The position numbers and the translations under genes were made by a program. The notes under the pieces are model-generated. The model saw only the letters and a list, made by a program, of their open reading frames with translations, was not told the DNA's origin and ran no database searches. A stretch of 64,000 bases of DNA from Marinomonas sp. UCMA 3892 (GTDB lineage Bacteria > Pseudomonadota > Gammaproteobacteria > Pseudomonadales > Marinomonadaceae): contig NZ_PTXN01000009.1 of assembly GCF_012726345.1 (NCBI RefSeq), positions 62,001 through 126,000 of the forward strand, given 5' to 3'. This document shows positions 26,571-35,478 of the stretch, piece by piece (positions within the stretch are counted from its first letter, which is position 1; each line of letters begins with the position of its first letter).

Positions 26571-27088
26571 TCAGACACCTCCGCTCTTGCAAGCAAGCTA
26601 TGGAAAGCCTTAAGCACAAGAATAATGCCAGTTACCAACATCATGATGGCAATAAACTGGATAAAATAAGCCACTGGGATGTGTAAAAACTCAGTCTCAA
26701 CACCGCGGCGTAGCGATCTTGCCGCCTGAAACCAAATTCGCTCTGACAAAAAGAAAAAACCAGCTGCAATCCCTAAATTAATCACCAAACCACTTACTTT
26801 CATAAACATGGCGGGCAATACACGATCTAGAATATCGACCACCACATGAGCACTAGTCAAAGTCACGATAGGCAACTGACAAAACACCACAATACAAAGC
26901 GCCAGCTCAGTAAGTTCAGTAGTGCCATTGACCGAATTATTGAAAACATAGCGACCAATCACGTCAGAACAAGTCAATAACATCAAGGCCAATAACACCA
27001 ATGACGACACCATTTCGAGAACAAAGGCTAGCCACTTAGCTAGCCCAAATTCTCCATGATGTTTATTAACCATCGCAGATAACCACAT
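26567..27088 (-). CDS. TRAP transporter small permease DctQ
   Basis: A 173-residue DctQ protein with four hydrophobic segments. The conserved TCSDVIGRYVFNNSVNGTTELTELALCIVVFCQLP motif is at about residues 38-72, and the SAHVVVDIL loop follows. It lies two bases after dctP and overlaps dctM by four. DctQ forms the membrane complex with DctM that receives ligand from DctP and drives uptake with a sodium gradient, an arrangement frequent in marine bacteria. Confidence 0.9.
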   Translation of the reverse strand: MWLSAMVNKHHGEFGLAKWLAFVLEMVSSLVLLALMLLTCSDVIGRYVFNNSVNGTTELTELALCIVVFCQLPIVTLTSAHVVVDILDRVLPAMFMKVSGLVINLGIAAGFFFLSERIWFQAARSLRRGVETEFLHIPVAYFIQFIAIMMLVTGIILVLKAFHSLLARAEVSE

Positions 27089-27090
27089 TG

Positions 27091-28116
27091 TTATTCTCCA
27101 TGCTTATCTGCGTACTGATGGGCGGTGTCGCGAAGAAATGTCAGCGCTTTCTTGCCGTCATAGCCTTTGTCATCAGCGGCTTTAATCCAGCTGGCACTGG
27201 CATCAGACAAGGTCGCTTCAACCTCTTTAACAAGCGCATCGTCGGCAGACAAAGTGGTGACAGTGACGCCATTTTCACGTGCCGATTCTATCCCTGCTGC
27301 ATCACTTTCATCCCACGCTTTACCCGCTAAAATAGATAGCACTTCACCAGAGGCGTCATTAATCGCTTTTTGATCATCCTTATCGAGGTCTTCAAAAACA
27401 TCAGGGTTCATGAACATAGAGAAACTGCCCATGTAAAGGCCATCAGGGAAAATGGTCAAATACTTAGTGACTTCGGAAAGACGCAAGACTTTCTGCTCTA
27501 CCGCGGGTAAAAACGCCCCATCAATAACGCCTTGTTGCATCATTTCATAGACTTTTGGGGCGGGAGCCCCCACGGTTGTCACGTGAAATTTCTCCGCAAT
27601 AATGCTTTGTACACCGCCGCCAATGCGGATCTTTTTATCTTTAAGATCCGCAAGAGAATTAACCGGGAAATTAGAATGGATTTGGCCTGGGCCGTGGGTA
27701 AATAACGCCAGCAGTTTTAAGCCATCGAATTCGTGAGAGTCAGAAAAAAACTTTTCGTAAGTCGTCCACAAGGCATAAGACGCGGCTTCTGCATTCGTTC
27801 CCAGTCCTGGTTGTTCCACCACTTGTGGTAACTCAAAGCGACCTGGAGCATAACCATGGTAGCTATAGCTGGCATCAACAATGCCGTCTTCTACCAGATT
27901 CCACATGGTTTTCGGATGACCTAAACCATAAACGATCTCGACATTGATTCGTCCATCAGTGGCATCAGAAATGGCTTTACCCCACGCAGGGATAACAACT
28001 TGGTTCATAGGATTCGTTGGCGGCAGCCAACTTGCAACGCGGATTGTTTCTGCAAATGTCATACTAGACAAAGTGGTTGCTACAGCAATAGAAAAAATCT
28101 TTTTAAGACTCATCAC
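27091..28116 (-). CDS. TRAP transporter solute-binding protein DctP
   Basis: A 341-residue DctP-type binding protein with an N-terminal signal peptide (about residues 1-23, cleavage after MTFA). The long 'backbone helix' region and the conserved arginine that clamps the ligand carboxylate (DLKDKKIRIGGGVQSIIAEKFH, near residue 160) are visible. The mature start ETIRVASWLPPTNPMNQVV is typical of the branch binding aromatic or other monocarboxylates. It follows hpaF by 51 bp in the hpa operon and directs the TRAP uptake of a pathway substrate, most likely HPA (inference). Confidence 0.92.
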   Translation of the reverse strand: MMSLKKIFSIAVATTLSSMTFAETIRVASWLPPTNPMNQVVIPAWGKAISDATDGRINVEIVYGLGHPKTMWNLVEDGIVDASYSYHGYAPGRFELPQVVEQPGLGTNAEAASYALWTTYEKFFSDSHEFDGLKLLALFTHGPGQIHSNFPVNSLADLKDKKIRIGGGVQSIIAEKFHVTTVGAPAPKVYEMMQQGVIDGAFLPAVEQKVLRLSEVTKYLTIFPDGLYMGSFSMFMNPDVFEDLDKDDQKAINDASGEVLSILAGKAWDESDAAGIESARENGVTVTTLSADDALVKEVEATLSDASASWIKAADDKGYDGKKALTFLRDTAHQYADKHGE

Positions 28117-28167
28117 GATTACCCTCTATTTATAATTATTTGAAATCGTTATTTACGCAATTACGCC

Positions 28168-28548
28168 CTACTTAAAGAGAGCGTGAATATTGTTCTTATT
28201 AAATTTAAGAACGGGATCCAGTTCCGTCAGTTCAAAAGAGATCTGGCAATAACTGTTATCCGTGATCGGTTTCATCCATTCGCAGAAAATAGCAAAGACC
28301 TTTTCCGCCACTTCTTGACGAATTTCCATACTACGTCCATGACCTATTTTTAAATTTAAATTAATCAGGGCGAAGTCCTCACGGCCATCCGCGACACGAA
28401 AATGGTCGCAACAAATTGCCCGACTACGCACACCACCAAGCGGAAAGTGCCCAGTAGACACTATGTATTCATGCAGGGCTTTAAACACTGGCTGAAAATC
28501 TAAACGACCTTCAAGGTTGGCAGAATATTCAAAAACAAAATGTGGCAT
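28168..28548 (-). CDS. hpaF: 5-carboxymethyl-2-hydroxymuconate delta-isomerase
   Basis: Starting at the ATG at 28548 the 126-residue protein reads MPHFVFEYSANLEG. The upstream extension to 28590 is rejected because this tautomerase-superfamily enzyme needs Pro as residue 1 of the mature chain for catalysis, and a GGAGC ribosome binding site precedes this ATG. The motifs GGVRSRAICCDHFRVADGREDFALINLNLKIGHGRS contain the conserved arginine pair of CHMI. It isomerises 5-carboxymethyl-2-hydroxymuconate to its oxo form between HpaE and HpaG. It lies 50 bp after hpaE. Confidence 0.93.
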   Translation of the reverse strand: MPHFVFEYSANLEGRLDFQPVFKALHEYIVSTGHFPLGGVRSRAICCDHFRVADGREDFALINLNLKIGHGRSMEIRQEVAEKVFAIFCEWMKPITDNSYCQISFELTELDPVLKFNKNNIHALFK

Positions 28549-28598
28549 AAGAATGCTCCGACAAGCGCGAGGGCATGATGCCCTCGCCAAGATTTAAA

Positions 28599-30062
28599 CT
28601 AAACGCCCCATTTAGGGATATGATGAGAACCCATGCTGATACAGACATTCTTTGGTTCACAGAACACTTCGAAGCTGTAATCACCGCCTTCACGGCCAGT
28701 ACCAGATGCTTTCATGCCACCGAATGGGGTACGAAGATCACGTACGTTTTGTGAGTTAACAAACATCATGCCGGCGTCTACTTTTTGCGCAATACGATGT
28801 ACTTTGCTGACATCTTGAGTCCATAAGTAAGACGCCAAGCCATATTCGTTGTCATTAGCCATGGCAACCACATCGGCTTCATCTTCAAAAGGAATCAACA
28901 CCGCCACAGGGCCAAAGATTTCTTCTCGGGCTATACGCATATCGTTGGTGACATCACGGAATACGGTTGGGCGAACAAAATGGCCGCCTTTTAGGTGATC
29001 TGGCAATTCATCAACCGGCTTATCAGGACCACCAGCAATTAAAGTTGCCCCTTCTTCAATACCAATACGAATGTAACCGGTCACTTTGTCGAAGTGCTGC
29101 TGGCTGATCAATGAGCCCACTTGCGTATTTAGATCGTTAGGATCGCCCACTCTGATTTTGCTAGCACGCTCAGCAAATTCCGTAGCAAATTTATCGTAAA
29201 TGCCTTTTTGCACGAAGATACGAGAACCGGCAGTACAGCGTTCACCATTGATTGAAAAGATACCGAACACAGCCGCATCCATGGCACGCTCGTAGTCACA
29301 ATCTTCAAAGATCATCACGGGAGATTTACCGCCCAGCTCCATAGAGAACTTTTTAAGACCTGCATTGGCAATAATGTGTTTACCTGTTGATGTACCACCC
29401 GTAAACGAAATGGCATCGACATCCTCATTGGTGATGATGGCGTTACCGGTAGTCGCACCAAAACCATGAACTATATTAAACACGCCTGGTGGTACGCCTG
29501 CTTCAATCGTTAAACGGCCTAAAAAGTCGGTCGTTAACGGAGACAGCTCAGACTGTTTCATCACCACGGTATTGCCCAAGGCTAATGCAGGAGCCGTTTT
29601 CCACGTACCTGTCATGAAAGGTACGTTCCATGGAGAAATTAACGCGCACACACCCGTTGGTTGATACAAGGTGTAGTTCAACATCTGGTCATCCACTGGG
29701 TAAGTATGACCATTCATTTGTCTTGATTTTTCAGCGAAGAAATAAAAGTTATTTGATGAACGAGGAATCAGCGCATTCAATGTTTGGTAAAGTGGCAGAC
29801 CTGTATCGGCTGTTTCAAGACGGGCGATTTCTTCCACATTCTCAGCGATTAGGTCACCCAATTTTTCGATAATTTTAGAGCGTTTTGCTATCGGCATAGC
29901 TGCCCATGCTGGAAAAGCATCTTTCGCCGCTTGAACCGCTTCAGCCACCTGCTCATCGGATGCATGAGCCACTTCAGCTAATACTTCACCTGTAGCTGGA
30001 TTAAAAGTCTGAAAAGTCTCTTTGCTCTCAACCCATTTGCCGTTTATCAAGTTCTTAATCAT
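28599..30062 (-). CDS. hpaE: 5-carboxymethyl-2-hydroxymuconate semialdehyde dehydrogenase
   Basis: A 487-residue NAD-dependent aldehyde dehydrogenase. Catalytic residues are visible: Glu in MELGGKSPVMIF near 252 and Cys in INGERCTAGSRIF near 287. SPWNVPFMTGTWKTAPALALGNTVVMKQSE near 147 is the cofactor region. The C-terminus (KNVCISMGSHHIPKWGV) is typical of HpaE. It heads the hpaE-hpaF-dctPQM-hpaD operon, whose promoter carries two HpaR-type dyads around the -10. It oxidises the ring-cleavage semialdehyde to 5-carboxymethyl-2-hydroxymuconate. Confidence 0.95.
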   Translation of the reverse strand: MIKNLINGKWVESKETFQTFNPATGEVLAEVAHASDEQVAEAVQAAKDAFPAWAAMPIAKRSKIIEKLGDLIAENVEEIARLETADTGLPLYQTLNALIPRSSNNFYFFAEKSRQMNGHTYPVDDQMLNYTLYQPTGVCALISPWNVPFMTGTWKTAPALALGNTVVMKQSELSPLTTDFLGRLTIEAGVPPGVFNIVHGFGATTGNAIITNEDVDAISFTGGTSTGKHIIANAGLKKFSMELGGKSPVMIFEDCDYERAMDAAVFGIFSINGERCTAGSRIFVQKGIYDKFATEFAERASKIRVGDPNDLNTQVGSLISQQHFDKVTGYIRIGIEEGATLIAGGPDKPVDELPDHLKGGHFVRPTVFRDVTNDMRIAREEIFGPVAVLIPFEDEADVVAMANDNEYGLASYLWTQDVSKVHRIAQKVDAGMMFVNSQNVRDLRTPFGGMKASGTGREGGDYSFEVFCEPKNVCISMGSHHIPKWGV

Positions 30063-30117
30063 TTTTCTTCTCTCTCCCGATAAGGAATCGAACGAGAATG
30101 TCTCGACATCGATTTAG

Positions 30118-30161
30118 TTAACATGTTAAATAAATTAAACTTAACATGTGTAGTATGTCAA
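30118..30161 (-). promoter_or_regulatory. hpaE promoter with two HpaR-type operators
   Basis: On the minus strand, -35 TTGACA (30161-30156), a 16-bp spacer and -10 TTTAAT (30139-30134) precede hpaE by about 70 bp. A full palindrome TTAACATGTTAA (30118-30129) lies just downstream of the -10. A partial copy (TTAACATGTGTA, 30141-30152) fills the spacer. This geometry suits repression by a MarR dimer at each site. Regulator identity (HpaR) is inferred. Confidence 0.65.
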
Positions 30162-30312
30162 GCCTACTTACTGAATTTGAAATGCAATTAAATAAAAAAA
30201 GAGACTGGTACAAATGGAAAATTCTTTTGCATTATTTGACTTTTAGTCCAGATGTGGAATTATCCCCACCAGTGCCCTATCAAATAATTAACAATAAACG
30301 GGAGCGCATAAT

Positions 30313-31074
30313 ATGCTGAATACACGCCTTTATGACACCTTGCCTTCTCTTATCAAAGGCATTGGTGAACATCACTTCTATGACCAAGTTGCCTACTCAA
30401 TCAAAGCGTTAGACCCAATCTCTAACATTAGAATTGTTAGTTATTCGAAGACCAATCACCCTGTTTTCTTAAGTGGAAACGAAATGTCAGAAATTGATGA
30501 GGTGTATTGCGAATCAGCGTACTTGCTTGATCCTGTCTATGACATGATCTGTGGCAATAGAGATCAAAAAGAACTCGTTACCTTAGACAGTCTCGTCAAT
30601 GATGATTTTCGCAATTCCGCTTACTACGATACATTTTACCAACGATTAGATTGGTGTAATGAAACCAACATAGTTATCGGTACAAGTGATGACACCAAAA
30701 TTTGCATCGTCTACTCAACCAAAGACAATGGCGCCTCTATTCAAGCAGTCAACCGTGAACTCATTCCGTGCATCAACTCAATCAAAGCCGCCATATTGAC
30801 CCATGAGCGCATTGGAAATGCATTACAAGCCAATCAAGCCAATCAAGCCATTAATCTAGAAAACATAAACAGCCGTAGCTATATGCTTGAATATCAACAC
30901 CTTACCAAGCGAGAAAAAGAAATCGTAAAGCTTATTCTGACCGGTTTGTCCTCTGCCGCTATCGCTGAAAAATGCTTTGTTTCGGAAGGAACCGTCAAGA
31001 ATCATCGCAAAAATATCTACCGCAAACTCAATATCAAATCCCAAGCGGAACTATTCAGAAAATTCATTCAATAA
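30313..31074 (+). CDS. LuxR-family transcriptional regulator (solo)
   Basis: A 253-residue regulator with a GerE/LuxR helix-turn-helix at residues about 193-250 (YQHLTKREKEIVKLILTGLSSAAIAEKCFVSEGTVKNHRKNIYRKLNIKSQAELF). The N-terminal 180 residues form an unassigned sensor domain without the usual homoserine-lactone Trp/Asp pattern that I can identify. Its architecture resembles the LuxR gene at 52516. It lies between the divergent hpaE operon and the hpaG operon and could respond to a pathway intermediate rather than a quorum signal. No luxI homologue is present in the window. Confidence 0.85.
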   Translation: MLNTRLYDTLPSLIKGIGEHHFYDQVAYSIKALDPISNIRIVSYSKTNHPVFLSGNEMSEIDEVYCESAYLLDPVYDMICGNRDQKELVTLDSLVNDDFRNSAYYDTFYQRLDWCNETNIVIGTSDDTKICIVYSTKDNGASIQAVNRELIPCINSIKAAILTHERIGNALQANQANQAINLENINSRSYMLEYQHLTKREKEIVKLILTGLSSAAIAEKCFVSEGTVKNHRKNIYRKLNIKSQAELFRKFIQ

Positions 31075-31086
31075 AACAGTCGTGTA

Positions 31087-31132
31087 TTGACAAGGAATGT
31101 TTTTTACGAAACTATAGTTAACATGTTAACTA
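31087..31132 (+). promoter_or_regulatory. hpaG promoter with 18-bp perfect HpaR-type palindrome
   Basis: A consensus -35 TTGACA (31087-31092) is followed by TATAGT (31113-31118, spacer 20). The perfect palindrome TAGTTAACATGTTAACTA occupies 31115-31132, overlapping the -10 and the start point. This is the longest and most symmetrical copy in the window. The TTG of the -35 box is also the first codon of a longer open frame, which is why that start is rejected for hpaG1. Confidence 0.65.
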
Positions 31133-31149
31133 CATTTGGTAAGAAGAAA

Positions 31150-31887
31150 ATGTTTCATTACAGACAAAAAGAATCAAATGAAGTGGTATCGAAAACTGCG
31201 AATGCCAGCTTTGAAATCAAGTTAGACGACACCATACTCCCGCCCACCTCTGGTAATGTGATTGGCGTCGCTTTGAACAACAAAGCCTTGGCGAAATCGT
31301 TAGAAAAAGCTTTTAACGAAAAGCCACACGTCCAACCGCCCAAAACCCCTGTATTACACATCAAAACCGATAATACACACATCGGCTATGGCAAGAATAT
31401 CAAGCTACCAAGCGATAAAGGCGCGGTTTTTGCCGGTCCATCCTTGGGTATCGTTATTGGTAAAAAAGCCACTCGTGTTGATGCCAGCAACGCCTTAGAT
31501 TTCGTGGCGGGCTTTACCGTTGTAAACGAAGTGAGCTTAGCGGAAACCTCCTTTTATCGCCCCGCTGTAAAAGCAAAATGCCGTGATACTTTTTGTCCGA
31601 TTGGCCCATGGACAGTCGACAAAAGCGCAGTAAGTACGCCAAATAAGTTAAGCATCAAGACATTCATTAATGATGCGTTAGTGCACGAAACCAATACCGA
31701 TCAGCTGATTTACTCAGTAGAAGAAATAATAAGCTACATCAGCAGTTTCATGACGCTAGAAGCTGGAGACATCATCATCGCAGGTACGCCGGAACGCACA
31801 GCCGATTTAGCCATTAACCCCGGAGACAGTGTCATGATCGATATCGAAGGCGTCGGCCGCCTAGTCAACCCAGTGGAACAAGAATAG
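31150..31887 (+). CDS. hpaG1: HpaG1: N-terminal-type subunit of OPET decarboxylase/HHDD isomerase
   Basis: The ATG at 31150 (MFHYRQKESNEVV) gives 245 residues. The frame is open to a TTG at 31087, but that covers the promoter and operator. It is an FAA-hydrolase-fold protein equivalent to the N-terminal half of E. coli HpaG, which decarboxylates 5-oxo-pent-3-ene-1,2,5-tricarboxylate. The core GNVIGVALNNKALAKSL and the FVAGFTVVNEVSLAETSFYRPAVKAKCRDTFCPIGPW block are visible. Where HpaG2 has the metal-site acids in YECELVVVIG, this protein has AGPSLGIVIG, so the ligands appear lost, as in an inactive or modified half. It needs HpaG2 as partner and is encoded 9 bp before it. Confidence 0.88.
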   Translation: MFHYRQKESNEVVSKTANASFEIKLDDTILPPTSGNVIGVALNNKALAKSLEKAFNEKPHVQPPKTPVLHIKTDNTHIGYGKNIKLPSDKGAVFAGPSLGIVIGKKATRVDASNALDFVAGFTVVNEVSLAETSFYRPAVKAKCRDTFCPIGPWTVDKSAVSTPNKLSIKTFINDALVHETNTDQLIYSVEEIISYISSFMTLEAGDIIIAGTPERTADLAINPGDSVMIDIEGVGRLVNPVEQE

Positions 31888-31896
31888 GAAGCAGTC

Positions 31897-32658
31897 ATGA
31901 AAAGCGCCCGTATACTTTTTAACAATGAAACACTCGCTGTCACAGTAAACGATCAAGACCAAGTTGTGACTCAACAAGGCAAGATTCTTGAAGAAGGTTC
32001 TTTCACTTGGTTACCACCCTGCGAAGGCAAAATATTTGTTTTAGCGATTAACTACGCTGACCACGCAGCCGAATTGTCTTTTAAAGCACCAGACGAGCCT
32101 TTGGTTTTTTTGAAGAACAAAAACTCTCTTATCGGTCACGATCAACAAACCTACCGTCCAGATAACGTGGATTACATGCACTATGAATGTGAATTGGTAG
32201 TCGTTATCGGCAAAGAAGCGAAAAACGTCTCAATAGAGGACGCGATGGACTATGTCGGTGGTTACACAGTAGGAAATGACTACGCCATCCGAGATTACCT
32301 AGAAAATTACTACCGACCTAATCTAAGAGTAAAAAGTCGCGATACTTGTACGCCAATTGGCCCTTATATTGTGGATGCCAAAGACATTAAAGATCCGCAC
32401 AATCTGGTGCTTCGCACTTATATAAATGGCGAATTGAAGCAAGAAGGCAACACCGAGGATTTAGTGTTTAACATCCCACATTTGATCGCTTACTTGAGCG
32501 AGATTATGACATTAACCCCAGGGGATATGATCTTTACCGGAACCCCAGAAGGTTTAGCCGATGTGAAACCTGGCGATGTGGTAACCACAGAAGTCGAAGG
32601 TGTGGGCGTTCTGAAAAACACCATTATTTCTGAATCTGAATACCTAAAAACAATTTAA
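31897..32658 (+). CDS. hpaG2: HpaG2: 2-hydroxyhepta-2,4-diene-1,7-dioate isomerase/OPET decarboxylase subunit
   Basis: A 253-residue FAA-hydrolase-family enzyme equal to the C-terminal half of E. coli HpaG. The divalent-metal ligands are intact: Glu-x-Glu in MHYECELVVVIG near residue 107 and Asp in GGYTVGNDYAIRDY near 128. SRDTCTPIGPYIV and the C-terminal MTLTPGDMIFTGTPEGLADVKPGD motif complete the fold. It acts after HpaF, decarboxylating and isomerising the linear tricarboxylate to 2-oxohept-3-ene-1,7-dioate. It follows hpaG1 by 9 bp and precedes hpaH by 18 bp. Confidence 0.93.
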   Translation: MKSARILFNNETLAVTVNDQDQVVTQQGKILEEGSFTWLPPCEGKIFVLAINYADHAAELSFKAPDEPLVFLKNKNSLIGHDQQTYRPDNVDYMHYECELVVVIGKEAKNVSIEDAMDYVGGYTVGNDYAIRDYLENYYRPNLRVKSRDTCTPIGPYIVDAKDIKDPHNLVLRTYINGELKQEGNTEDLVFNIPHLIAYLSEIMTLTPGDMIFTGTPEGLADVKPGDVVTTEVEGVGVLKNTIISESEYLKTI

Positions 32659-32676
32659 ATAATTAAGGGTGACGAC

Positions 32677-33480
32677 ATGCTTTCAAAAGACATTATTACA
32701 GCTTGCGCCAACAGGCTGAATCAGGCAGAAAAAGAGCGCGTTCAAATTCGTCAAATTTCATTAGATTACCCAGATATCACTTTTGATGATGCCTATGCTA
32801 TTCAACGAGAATGGGTACAAATGAAGCTCAATGAAGGCCGCAAAGTTATTGGTCATAAAATTGGTCTAACTTCGCGCGCAATGCAAATGAGTTCACAAAT
32901 TGATGAACCAGATTACGGCACACTGCTTGATGACATGCTGTATTACGATGGCTGCGAAATTGAAACAGACAAGTTCATTGTGCCACGCATTGAAGTGGAA
33001 TTAGCCTTCATTCTAAAGAAACCTCTGAAAGGCCCTAACTGCACCATCTTTGATGTTTATAACGCAACAGATTACGTCATTCCTGCGCTTGAACTTATTG
33101 ATGCTCGCAGTCAATCTATCGACCCAGAAAGCAAACGCCCACGCAAAGTCTTCGATACCATTGCTGATAACGCCGCCAATGCTGCAATTATTTTAGGTGG
33201 CCGCCCGATCAAAATAGATGAAATGGATTTACGTTGGGCATCCGCCATTATGCAGCGAAACGGCATTATTGAAGAAACTGGTGTTGCCGCTGGCGTACTC
33301 AATCACCCTGCCAATGGCGTTGCATGGTTAGCCAATAAATTAGCGCCATTTGATGTTGAACTTGAACCTGGTCAGATCATTCTTGGTGGCTCTTTTACTC
33401 GCCCAATAGCAGCACGCAAAGGGGATACTTTCACCGTAGATTACGGTCCATTGGGTTCTGTATCTTGTCATTTTGCTTAG
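32677..33480 (+). CDS. hpaH: 2-oxo-hept-4-ene-1,7-dioate hydratase
   Basis: A 267-residue hydratase of the FAA/MhpD-like family adding water to the oxoheptenedioate to give 4-hydroxy-2-oxoheptanedioate. The magnesium-site acids are in [12 protein letters not shown] near residue 107 and [14 protein letters not shown] near 136. [31 protein letters not shown] near 61 is diagnostic for HpaH/HpcG. It lies in the tight operon hpaG1-G2-H-I with 18-bp and 9-bp gaps. Confidence 0.95.
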   Translation: MLSKDIITACANRLNQAEKERVQIRQISLDYPDITFDDAYAIQREWVQMKLNEGRKVIGHKIGLTSRAMQMSSQIDEPDYGTLLDDMLYYDGCEIETDKFIVPRIEVELAFILKKPLKGPNCTIFDVYNATDYVIPALELIDARSQSIDPESKRPRKVFDTIADNAANAAIILGGRPIKIDEMDLRWASAIMQRNGIIEETGVAAGVLNHPANGVAWLANKLAPFDVELEPGQIILGGSFTRPIAARKGDTFTVDYGPLGSVSCHFA

Positions 33481-33489
33481 GAGATAGAC

Positions 33490-34296
33490 ATGGCCGCTCC
33501 TAAAAATACATTTAAAACTGCGCTACAAAACCGCCAACCTCAGATTGGTCTGTGGCTTGGTTTAGCAAATAACTACACCGCTGAACTGATTGCGAGCGCA
33601 GGATTTGATTGGTTATTAATCGACGGAGAACACGCACCAAATACTTTGCAGACCATGGTTGGGCAACTGCAAGCAATCGCGCCTTTTTCTAGCCACCCAA
33701 TTGTTCGTCCAGCCTGGGCTGATCATGTCGCGCTTAAGCAAATACTTGATCTTGGTGTGCAAACCGTCCTAGCACCTATGGTAGATAATGCTGAGCAAGC
33801 GCTGGAGATAGTCAAAGCAACACGCTATCCACCAGCTGGTATTCGTGGTGTCGGCAGTGCACTAGCACGTGCCTCGCAGTTCAATAGAACACCTGAATAC
33901 TTGACGACTGCGAACGATGAAATTTGTGTACTGGTTCAAATTGAGTCTCTTCGTGCTGTTGAAGAACTGGATAACATTCTTGCTGTAGATGGGGTTGACG
34001 GTGTCTTTATTGGACCTGCGGACCTTAGCGCATCACTTGGCTATATTGGTCAACCTAACCACCCTGAAGTGGTTAAAGTGATAGAGCAAAGTATTGCAAA
34101 AATTGTTGCAGCTGGAAAAGCACCAGGCATTTTGATGGCAGACAAAGTACAAGCGAAACATTACTTGTCACTCGGCGCATTATTTGTCGCAGTAGGCAGT
34201 GATACTGGCTTACTAATGAACAGTACTAAAGTTTTGGTGAATGAGTTCAAGCCTGAACAACATTCCCATGAAGAAACAACAGCGTCTGTCTATTGA
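33490..34296 (+). CDS. hpaI: 4-hydroxy-2-oxoheptanedioate aldolase
   Basis: A 268-residue class II pyruvate aldolase splitting 4-hydroxy-2-oxoheptanedioate to pyruvate and succinate semialdehyde. Catalytic and metal residues are visible: His in [11 protein letters not shown] near residue 45, Arg in [10 protein letters not shown] near 70, Glu in [14 protein letters not shown] near 149, and Asp in [14 protein letters not shown] near 175. It is the last gene of the operon and is followed by a strong terminator. The succinate semialdehyde can be oxidised by the gabD-like enzyme at 57251, whose promoter region has the same HpaR-type palindrome. Confidence 0.95.
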   Translation: MAAPKNTFKTALQNRQPQIGLWLGLANNYTAELIASAGFDWLLIDGEHAPNTLQTMVGQLQAIAPFSSHPIVRPAWADHVALKQILDLGVQTVLAPMVDNAEQALEIVKATRYPPAGIRGVGSALARASQFNRTPEYLTTANDEICVLVQIESLRAVEELDNILAVDGVDGVFIGPADLSASLGYIGQPNHPEVVKVIEQSIAKIVAAGKAPGILMADKVQAKHYLSLGALFVAVGSDTGLLMNSTKVLVNEFKPEQHSHEETTASVY

Positions 34297-34370
34297 ATGC
34301 TGCTTGTGATCTAAACTATCGCATACCTGCCTGCTGGTTTAGAGATTTGATCTTTGATCACCCTTACTTT

Positions 34371-34408
34371 GCCCAGCATGATGTCTACTCACATGCTGGG
34401 CTTTTTTT
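34371..34408 (+). terminator. Strong terminator after the hpaG1-G2-H-I operon
   Basis: A perfect 10-bp stem GCCCAGCATG/CATGCTGGGC (34371-34380 with 34392-34401) is followed by seven T residues. It lies 75 bp past the hpaI stop. Confidence 0.88.
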
Positions 34409-34512
34409 ATTATGACGTCGAACAAAATAATATTTCTATATCGTATTCTTAACAGCCAGTAAAAGATGTATTAAAAAATAATAAGCCACTGCCCACAATA
34501 GAAGCCGACTCG

Positions 34513-35415
34513 ATGAAAAAAGAATGGATACCCAACATAACCATTGGACAAGACTATGATGTAGCCTATAGAGATGCGACGATCCATTTTGATGTACTCG
34601 GAAAAATGGCGGATTTCTTTGGCCGTGATATGCCAATGCATTTACATGCAGAATATTGCCAAATACATCTTATTTTATCTGGTAATACTTTGTTTAATAT
34701 TGATCAAAATGTCTATGAAACACAAAGCTGTGCCGCTTTCTATACACCACCAGCCACGCCACATGCGTTTCTAACCGAGCCGACTGCACCTGGCTATGTC
34801 ATTACTATTCACAACACCCACTTACAGAAAATCATGGCTGAGCTTAATGCCTACAGTCACCACAATTCGCTATTAATGCCATTTCACATTGATCAACAAA
34901 AAGACACCAAACCTGAGCAACAACACTGGGAACAGCTATTAAACCTTTTTGAGATGCTTAAGCTAGAATGGAGTCGGTCTTCCCTGTATCAGCACGACAG
35001 CATTGAAGCCATTGTGAAGTTAATTTTGATCAGCATGCTCAGACTTTCCGGTACTGAGCAGCCACAAAAACAACATAACCAATCCGAAATTCTCTGTTTT
35101 AGGGAATTTAGCACCCTGCTGGAACATCACTTTTTAACCGAAAAAAACATTCAATTTTATTGCGAAGCGCTTCAAATCAATGAAAGTAGACTGAATTATT
35201 TGTGCAATAAAATCACCAAGCTTAGCCCCAAAAAAATGATAAATGGCCGAATTCTTCTCGAAGCCAAACGCTTATTGTCCCATACCAATAAAAACCTAAC
35301 TGAAATCGCTTATACCTTGGGCTATATCGACCCTTCATATTTCTCACGATTCTTCTTAAAAAAGACAGGAATGAGTCCTTCAGATTTTCGCAAACACTAC
35401 CGTAACGAGGAATAA
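34513..35415 (+). CDS. hpaA: AraC-family regulator HpaA of 4-hydroxyphenylacetate catabolism
   Basis: A 300-residue AraC regulator. The N-terminal cupin sensor (about residues 10-130) begins with IPNITIGQDYDVAYRDATIHFDVLGKMADFFGRDMPMHLHAEYCQIHLI, the pattern seen in HpaA, which activates the HPA hydroxylase genes on sensing HPA. The two AraC helix-turn-helices lie at about 205-295 (NIQFYCEALQINESRLNYLCNKIT and NLTEIAYTLGYIDPSYFSRFFLKKTGMSPSDFRKHY). It is transcribed alone, after the hpaI terminator. The presumed targets at 42.5 kb are 8 kb away. Confidence 0.88.
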   Translation: MKKEWIPNITIGQDYDVAYRDATIHFDVLGKMADFFGRDMPMHLHAEYCQIHLILSGNTLFNIDQNVYETQSCAAFYTPPATPHAFLTEPTAPGYVITIHNTHLQKIMAELNAYSHHNSLLMPFHIDQQKDTKPEQQHWEQLLNLFEMLKLEWSRSSLYQHDSIEAIVKLILISMLRLSGTEQPQKQHNQSEILCFREFSTLLEHHFLTEKNIQFYCEALQINESRLNYLCNKITKLSPKKMINGRILLEAKRLLSHTNKNLTEIAYTLGYIDPSYFSRFFLKKTGMSPSDFRKHYRNEE

Positions 35416-35448
35416 CGTGATCTAGCTGTTTTTTTCATCAAAACATAG

Positions 35449-35460
35449 TTAACAAGTTAA
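35449..35460 (+). promoter_or_regulatory. HpaR-type operator TTAACAAGTTAA before the GlcG-like/MFS pair
   Basis: The palindrome TTAACAAGTTAA (one central mismatch), preceded by TAG as in the hpaG copy, lies 19 bp upstream of the GlcG-like start. An identical 12-mer precedes the second MFS gene at 44754. Confidence 0.6.
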
Positions 35461-35478
35461 ATAAATACAGAGAACAAT

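Noticed and set aside
30313-31074. Quorum-sensing system based on the two LuxR genes
   Set aside because: There is no luxI homologue in the window and the N-terminal domains lack a recognisable homoserine-lactone pocket; they are better called solo regulators.
31087-31149. Longer start (TTG at 31087) for hpaG1
   Set aside because: The TTG is part of a consensus -35 box and the added 21 codons cover the palindromic operator; ATG 31150 begins the conserved protein.
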